DNA from: Dicyema japonicum
Lineage: Eukaryota; Dicyemida; Rhombozoa; Dicyemidae
Assembly: GCA_011109175.1 (NCBI GenBank)
Contig: RDEW01000096.1
Coordinates: 6,125 to 70,124 of the forward strand
Direction: 5' to 3'
Length of the DNA: 64,000 nt
Under the pieces are notes generated by a model. The model did not search any database. It saw only the letters and a program-made list of their open reading frames with translations, and was not told where the DNA came from. Numbering within the stretch: position 1 is the first letter of the stretch; every line of letters begins with the position of its first letter. This document shows positions 58,128 through 64,000 of the stretch, piece after piece. The position numbers and the translations under genes are program-made.

Positions 58128-58250
58128 AGTTAGCTGCCGCCCTCACTGCGTGGCTGTTCCCTCTCAGAATTGGGAACGAAATTTATAAAATAAATATTAT
58201 TTTCTTAGAAAAAATGAACAATTTTTTTGGAAGAAGTTAATTCTATGTAT
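58128..58250 (-). mobile_element. RLE LINE tail fragment (very short)
   Basis: The DNA ctcactgcgtggctgttccc and the following ctctcagaattggg match the 3' part of the fragment at 47320-47350 (ctgcgtggctattcactctt). It is a truncated 3' end of the same subfamily. Confidence 0.4.
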
Positions 58251-58259
58251 CCAGTTCCC

Positions 58260-59790
58260 ACGGTTCCATAAGCAGAGAGTCCTTTCAATGTCACAAAGAC
58301 CACCTAGAACCAATGGAAGAGGAGAAAACGTCCAGTTCTTGCAGTTATGGGAACTCCTCCAGTGGAGTGAGGGAGAGAAAATGGTTGCTAATCTGGCACT
58401 GTGTGGATTACTCCACTCTAGTAGAAAGGGAAGAGTGGGAACGGAATAAAAGAAGAGAAACTTTTAATCATGTAGTCACTTGGCACAAAATGAAAACTGA
58501 TTGATGAATCTGGAGAAAGGTGAACGGGTGAATCTGTTTTAAGGAAAACTCTAAGAATTTTATTAATCTGAGTTACACCAAGAAGGAAGTGCAACAGCTG
58601 ATTAAGTATATTCTGTTCCCACTGTCGCAGTTGCGATGAGATTAGTCCTTCTAAGCACGAGTTCATTCAGAACCACATTTGCTAGAACTTCTCAAAGATG
58701 TATTCCATGATCAAGGGAACTTTCGGATACAAGGATAAATTGTCTTAAATATTGGATTTTTAATAAATTTTTCGCCAATCTCGATTGATACTACGTAGCT
58801 CCATGGAGGCTCTTTTCAAAATATCCAGAATTGACTTGGTGGTCACAGTTAATGTAGACTTATCCTTCCATGCTTATCATTTCTGTGGACAGCCATGGAG
58901 TGTCCTCGATGGTCCTAGACCAAAAATTGGGAGCCGTTTCATAGAGAAATATGAATTTGATTGACTATTTTACTTATATAGTCACGTGAACCCAATACCT
59001 GGCCGGCATTCAAAAAGTTTCTCAATCACCATGTTACATGTCCATCAATACTAAATTGGACACCTCAATCTTTCTACCTAATGATAAAACGTGGGAAGAG
59101 GTTCTAACGTGAATCCAATAAAACTTAGTTGTTTGTGTAATCGAAAAGGGAGGCATCTATGAGGTGGTTAACGCCTAATTAAAGGTATCAAGTTCCCACA
59201 ATCGCATGGAGACTAGTCCTCCGAGCTCACACAAGTTTATTTAAAACCACAGTTGCGGGAACCTCTCCAAGAAATGATTAATCGTTGTAGGGAGAGCAAA
59301 TGCTCCTTTTGATCTCTTCTGCCACTGATCATTTCCTAGGATAAGCGGATCACATGATATCACGCTAATTGTACGAAAGAAGAAAAGACATTCAACCAAG
59401 TAGCCAAGGGGAAGATTCGAACCAAGAGAGTAACCACCAAATGCGAGAACAGTCCGATATATCTGGTGAAACCTAGAAATCGACCAGTACAAAAGAAGTG
59501 GTTTGCCTGAGGTCGTCTAGAAAAAAAGGAGATATAACGACGAAACTGATTATGTCGAAAAATCAAATAAGTCACTGCGGAACTGAATTATCTACTGCAA
59601 GCCTGTCAAACGCGCAGAAATGATTGTTATACAGTCGGCGACATTGAGGCCGTCTCATTAAAATAAGGCCATCAGAGAAAAGCAGTGGATTTTTATTAAT
59701 GGCGTCAAATTGACAGCCTGGTTATGAGAGTTCACGTGGTCAGAAGATGTTCATACGCTTGACGGGTATTTCAACGAATGGAGACTAGGT
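58260..59790. other. Stretch without recognised gene; one dispersed repeat piece
   Basis: A sequence at 58990-59015 (cccaatacctggccggcatt, then caaaaag) recurs at 62280-62306. Short ORFs here have no known domain. Confidence 0.4.
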
Positions 59791-59799
59791 TACTTCTGT

Positions 59800-60430
59800 A
59801 AAATGGTTAATGATACATTTTTAGTTTTCAATAATCACACCAAAAGAGTAAAACTTAAAAGACATTATGAAACTAACCATCGATCATAAATACGAGGGCC
59901 TAATGCGTGTCTCAAGACTCAAAGAATTGAAAGCTAAGTTGACGCACCAACAGGATGTTGTCAAAGCAGATAAATATTATAAATGTATTTGATTATGCAC
60001 TCAGAGCCCCAATGTGGGGAAACCTGGCTTCTATTCATACTTCCAGAAAAGTTTACAAATATTAGAAAGTTTTCAATAAGGAATGTTCGGTTACAACTAT
60101 GTGAGTTGTTTTTCTTCATGAAATCAAAATCTTTACAGAAAACAGTGCTGATTGATGACCACTTTTCATCCCTGATCAACGTCAAAACTGCTAATACATT
60201 TCAAATATAAGAAAAATTTTTCTAAAAAAGGCATCTCAGGACTAAAGAGTGAAAATGATAATTTTGAAAAAAAATTATTAAAATTGTTATATTTAGATTA
60301 TTGTAATATAGCCGTTGTAGAATGCTTGTGAATTATTAAATACACTTCAATAAGATTGCAGTGTTTTTCAGATTTGTTAGTGTGGCCACATTATTATCTT
60401 ATGCGGCTCTTGGAGCTTTTTGATTTTGAC
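59800..60430 (+). mobile_element. hAT element remnant: BED finger N-terminus and terminal sequence
   Basis: A broken frame reads VFNNHTKRVKLKRHYETNHR, then RLKELKAKLTHQQDVVKA. This is the His half of a BED-type finger plus the following helix of ZBED5/EPM2AIP1-like hAT transposases. The following frame (59983-60210) is unrelated or scrambled. Near 60390-60425 the sequence tgcggctcttggagcttttt resembles the terminal GGCTC motif seen at 2655. Internal deletion derivative. Confidence 0.6.
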
Positions 60431-60439
60431 ATGACTGGT

Positions 60440-60735
60440 TTGTTGCGACTAACATGCAACTAAAATATAAGTAAAGAGCATTCTCTCCTTTATTATTATT
60501 AACCCATTTACAAGCATAACTGTCCTTATCCCACTAATCAGCAATTTAGGAAACTCTAGAGTACCTCAGCCCCGTTTTATATTATCTACAAATTAAGCAA
60601 TTACAATTGTACAATGTTATCAAACATAACCCCAAAAATAAAAGTATAATAAAATATAAAGCCATAATCAAAAAAATAAAATTTAATAATAAATCTAATA
60701 TTTTCATGATAGAAATAAATATATTATCCAAAAAA
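60440..60735. other. AT-rich spacer
   Basis: Nothing recognised. Confidence 0.4.
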
Positions 60736-60739
60736 AACA

Positions 60740-62090
60740 CTACAATAAAACATGGAAATGAACCAAATTAGCCGCCATTTTAATCACTGACTGAGAACAC
60801 CTATCCACATATTCACGAAACACAGTCATGTCGTTTTCACAGACAAATAACAAATTCAGAGTTTCATTTTTCTTGAACTTGGATCGTGAGCGTGCAAACT
60901 CCACACTGAGGATCAACTCATGGACGTTAGGGTAAACTGTAATTTTGGTAACAAACCCAAAATTTATCTTAACAAAAAGACCAAGTGTAGTAAACGGCAC
61001 AAATTGAGTTCCCTCCAAGCGGAAAGGGAGAGACTCATTCATTATGCGACATATTTATTGGTAATAACCATTTGCATAAAGCAGACATTCACTAACCTCC
61101 CCCGTTTGCTCCCAGATGTCTCCAACATGTATACACCCATAAGCTCACTAGTATCAATCAAAATAGTGGGGACAAATTACCAGTTCAGTCAAATTTACAG
61201 TTTGGTACAAATACGCCTTAACCATCTGCCTTCTCATCACACTCATGGACACACTCTTGTTGAAAGAATCCTCAGAGACTACTCTAATACCAACACCCAC
61301 CATTCTTAAATAGATTGAAAAACTCTTCAGTGATAGTACGACTCCCAGTGAATACAACATAGTTGGACGCACATTAGGGGATAACATGGAAGGTAGAGTG
61401 CCCAAACCCGACCACTAATATCCTGACATTCTCCACACCGTGATCCTCCAGTAACCTCAGTCGGGGGTTACTGCATATTATAAACCACTACACGTTTTAA
61501 GTCTCTCAAATATTAAGGAGTCGTTTTCGTGAGGATAATAGTCCCGTTCACAAGGCAAGATCCCCCAAACTCAATCAAGGGACACTAAAATTATTATATC
61601 CTTACCATGACCCCACAAACGAAACACTCCTCAACATGAAACACATTCACACGCAAATAGGACATAATTCCACCACTTATTCGATGGGAGACTCCCAAGG
61701 CACTAAAAATATCGTCGCAGTCATTGTTGGAGATAAGTGACTCCACATTGCTAATGACTTGTTTGTCCCACAAGCTCATCCTACGATTGTCCCCTAACGA
61801 TTCCGAAAGAAAAGCTACATCCTCGATGGAATCCTTCCATTTTAGAATAAGTGTTACGTTTATGTCCATATAGTCGATACATTCTTCAAAATCAGGTTCA
61901 GGGAGGGTCCCGAAATGGTCAGTTTCCACAAGATCAAGTGATTCTGGGATTTTAGCAGAGCTTCCTCACTATTGTCCCTCAGACTGGAACAGATCTTATT
62001 AAGATAGCCAAATCTCTGACTACTAGTAAAACAACCTGGCACTGAGTGCCGGCTGAAAACAAATTGAAAAAAATTAACCAATTAGCAACG
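60740..62090 (-). CDS. Unrecognised multi-exon gene with micro-introns
   Basis: Several long open stretches follow one another on minus and are separated by GT-AG pairs of the size used in the named genes: 26 nt at about 62049-62074, 21 nt at about 61583-61603 and 23 nt at about 61469-61491. Blocks include SQRFGYLNKICSSLRDNSEE or an alternative frame in the same DNA, then PEPDFEECIDYMDINVTLIL, SLWDKQVISNVESLISNNDC, SGGIMSYLRVNVFHVEECFV, PLIEFGGSCLVNG, LEDHGVENVRILVVGFGHST and finally EGTQFVPFTTLGLFVKINFG...ENDMTVFREYVDRCSQSV to a stop at 60740. The exon chain between 61400 and 61040 is not resolved. I do not recognise the family. The start is unknown, because the upstream side runs into a repeat near 62250. 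Confidence 0.5.
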
Positions 62091-62247
62091 TATCACCACA
62101 TGTGAAAACATAAGATAATGTAAACCCAGGACTCTTGCGGCGGATTATGCTGTGATTGGGGGCCGAATATGGATACAGTCGATCTAATGAAATCAGGAGG
62201 CGAGTAAGATAACAAAATGGATNAAAATTTCTCTTCCTTCCCTCTGA

Positions 62248-62345
62248 AGGAGTCATTGGATCCACCTTACTTAGAAGAGCCCAATGCCTGGCCGACATTC
62301 AAAAAAGACAATTTCGTTCCCTAGCGACGAGCTCTGGAATCGACC
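62248..62345. repeat. Dispersed repeat pieces
   Basis: Two short blocks are shared with distant sites: gtcattggatccacc...cttagaag (also 10268-10296) and cccaatgcctggccgacatt (also 58990). At 62250-62306 the two blocks are adjacent, so both probably belong to one repeat family of which only fragments remain elsewhere. A single undetermined base (n) is at 62223. Confidence 0.55.
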
Positions 62346-62401
62346 TCAGCTCCCCGACAACGCTCTCTGGATCACTGTTCTTTGGTGAAAATTCTGCTGG
62401 T

Positions 62402-62620
62402 TCACTTAAAGTCGAATATGACCTCACAAACTTTTAATTTATTTCGCTCACTTTTCAATAAATAATTAAGTGAGCTAAATCCTCCTTCAACAAGATGTGA
62501 AGTTGAAAAGTACAAGATTATGTGATCGGGGTCACCTAATTCCCGGGTTTTCTCTTTCAGGAATTTTTTGTGAGTATTACATTTATTGAGTAGTTTGCTT
62601 AGCAGTGACAACAGGGACAT
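62402..62620 (-). mobile_element. hAT transposase C-terminal fragment
   Basis: The frame reads GDPDHIILYFSTSHLVEGGF, then SSLNYLLKSERNKLKVCE. This is the dimerisation segment (HLVExGFSxVxxLLTKxRNxL) of hAT transposases. Only this end is present. Confidence 0.75.
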
Positions 62621-62639
62621 TTAGTTCAGTTGATTTAAC

Positions 62640-63180
62640 TATAGAAATATTAATTATTTATATTTGTAGACTCGACCGCTACACTACTTCCAATGACTAA
62701 TCCTTCACGCACGAGTTCGTCTGCACTTTGTCTCTTTGCAACATCACTGGGACTGCTCGCCTTGACAGCACTTATGATACTAATTTAATTTAAATTAACA
62801 TGGAGTTTTAGTTGGTTAATAAATATTCGGATTTTATGTACAACCATTATTCATTAAACAGTCCGACCCCGAATTGGGGCAGACCCAGGGGTGGGGCACC
62901 CTCGGATTTTGGGGCATTTTTTTTTTGGCCAACATTTTGGCAGAGTAAAATGGAAAATCGATAAAAAAAATATGGAAATTTTGGGGCACTATAAAATTGT
63001 GGGGAATGAAATTATAAGTAAATAAAATTATATTTTATTAATAAATATATAATTTTAATTTACACGTTTATTTACATTTTTTGTTGTGAATGGTTATCAA
63101 CTACGAAACAAAATTAACGATTGCTAAATTGATATTGAAGAACAAATTATCTGAAAGACAGATAATAAAAAATACAAAAC
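62640..63180. mobile_element. hAT-like terminal sequence in AT-rich DNA
   Basis: Near 62887 the sequence caggggtggggcaccctcgg starts a G-rich block followed by poly-T. It has the look of a hAT terminal inverted repeat. The partner end is not found, so it is tentative. Confidence 0.35.
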
Positions 63181-63190
63181 TAGTAAAGGC

Positions 63191-63680
63191 ATGATTTCGC
63201 GAATAAAAAAAACAATTGTACCTTTTCTGAACAAGGATGAGAATCTTATGCCTTATTGTGAGAAATCTAAATTCGATGATCAAGTTTTTGAAATATTTCA
63301 GAATCTACGCGAAGATAAGGTTCCAATATCAGGTCCTTTCATAAAGAAAATTGCCTTATATATGGCTTCAAAAATTGGATTTGATACTTTCAAAGCTTTA
63401 AACGGCTGGCTTGACAGATTTAAAAAGCGACATGAACTGAAATTCAAATCAATTTGTGGAGAAAAAAATTCATGTGACTTGACTTACATCAATGAGTTTT
63501 TTTTAAATTCAAGATTCTCTTGATCAGTTAGAGAAGAAAATTTTTTAATATCTCCTGAAATGCTCAAAGAATTTTACGATTTTCGACTTAATTTTATGAA
63601 AAATGTAAGAAGTAAAATGATAACTGGGGATAAATTAACTGATTATTCTAAAATTGAATTTGAGTTTCAATAGCTCACTC
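63191..63680 (+). mobile_element. Tc5/Tigger-type transposase, N-terminal part
   Basis: The ATG at 63191 opens a 110-codon frame with FQNLREDKVPISGPFIKKIA, then NGWLDRFKKRHELKFKSICG and EKNSCD. This is the CENP-B/Tc5 helix-turn-helix (WLxRFKKRHxI...GE). Past a stop at 63523 the next frame continues (PEMLKEFYDFRLNFMKNVRS, TGDKLTDYSKIEF) to 63672. The DDE catalytic domain is not present in the window. Confidence 0.75.
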
Positions 63681-63689
63681 AATACTGCA

Positions 63690-64000
63690 CGAAATTAGTA
63701 AGATAATTTTTGATAAAGAAAATTATTTTATTTTTAACTACAAAAACACTTACAACTACTAAAATCATTTTTAGTCGAGGCTGGTCTCTGTCGGAATTGA
63801 AAACCCGACCCAATATCTTTCTTCCTTCTAGCGATAGGCGATCCTATACGGTTCAGCGTGGTCAGTGATCTCCTTCCACGATAAACAAACATATTCTTTA
63901 ATATGCTCGGCCCCAGCATGTCAAAGCTTATCGGGCAGTTTGCAGAACTGTGGAAGAAAGATCCTAGAATAAAACTTAATTAATTGTGACTTTTATGTGC
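63690..64000. other. Window end, no gene recognised
   Basis: A 61-codon minus frame (63734-63919) shows no known domain. Confidence 0.3.

Noticed and set aside
60920-61309. 129-codon plus ORF as a gene
   Set aside because: Overlaps the minus-strand blocks that are separated by micro-intron-like segments. Composition is less protein-like and no domain is seen.

Overview
The window is nuclear DNA of a small eukaryote. It is AT-rich and holds five recognisable conserved protein genes and one eukaryotic tRNA-Ser, set among many broken retrotransposons and DNA transposons. The five genes all lie on the minus strand: an ARL13-type ciliary GTPase (7597-8700), 5-formyltetrahydrofolate cyclo-ligase (19525-20161), an endosulfine-like PP2A inhibitor (25416-25681), a kinesin-5 motor (30315-32124) and an MBOAT1/2-type lysophospholipid acyltransferase (50632-52153).

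The most striking property is the introns. Reading frame and protein-family conservation define 23 spliceosomal GT-AG introns in these five genes. Twenty-two of them are 21-28 nt long (mode 23 nt) and one is 76 nt. With them removed, four genes become single open frames with codon counts that come out exactly; ARL13 also needs one base removed in a homopolymer. Introns this short, a standard genetic code, cilia genes and an animal-like LINE/hAT load fit a mesozoan, most likely a dicyemid. That assignment is inference.

The rest is mostly mobile DNA. (1) RLE-type LINEs with an N-terminal zinc finger and a C-terminal PD-(D/E)XK-like nuclease; the copy at 2813-5850 is nearly intact and is flanked by a 33-bp perfect inverted repeat. 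(2) A second RLE/R2-like family at 6146-6540, 32230-33800 and 44250-44420. (3) An APE-type LINE family at 1440-2400, 14985-18430, 26515-28830, 33975-36400, 52380-53550 and 54590-54900. (4) A CR1/Jockey-like LINE family whose ORF starts with a canonical 2A peptide (20316-22985), with other pieces at 23100-24180, 39000-39300 and 48430-48900. (5) An RTE-like LINE at 36480-38460. (6) A zinc-knuckle LINE at 11990-14100. DNA transposon traces include hAT/ZBED5-like pieces, a Tc5/Tigger-type DNA-binding ORF, a MADF/SANT domain, an integrase relic, and a 927-bp MULE-like non-autonomous element with long tandem-repeat inverted ends and a 9-bp target duplication (27109-28035).

The conserved genes are not an operon and do not form one pathway; they are unrelated housekeeping and cilium/mitosis functions separated by transposons. 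A further multi-exon coding region at 60740-62090 and several short ORFs are real candidates that I could not name.
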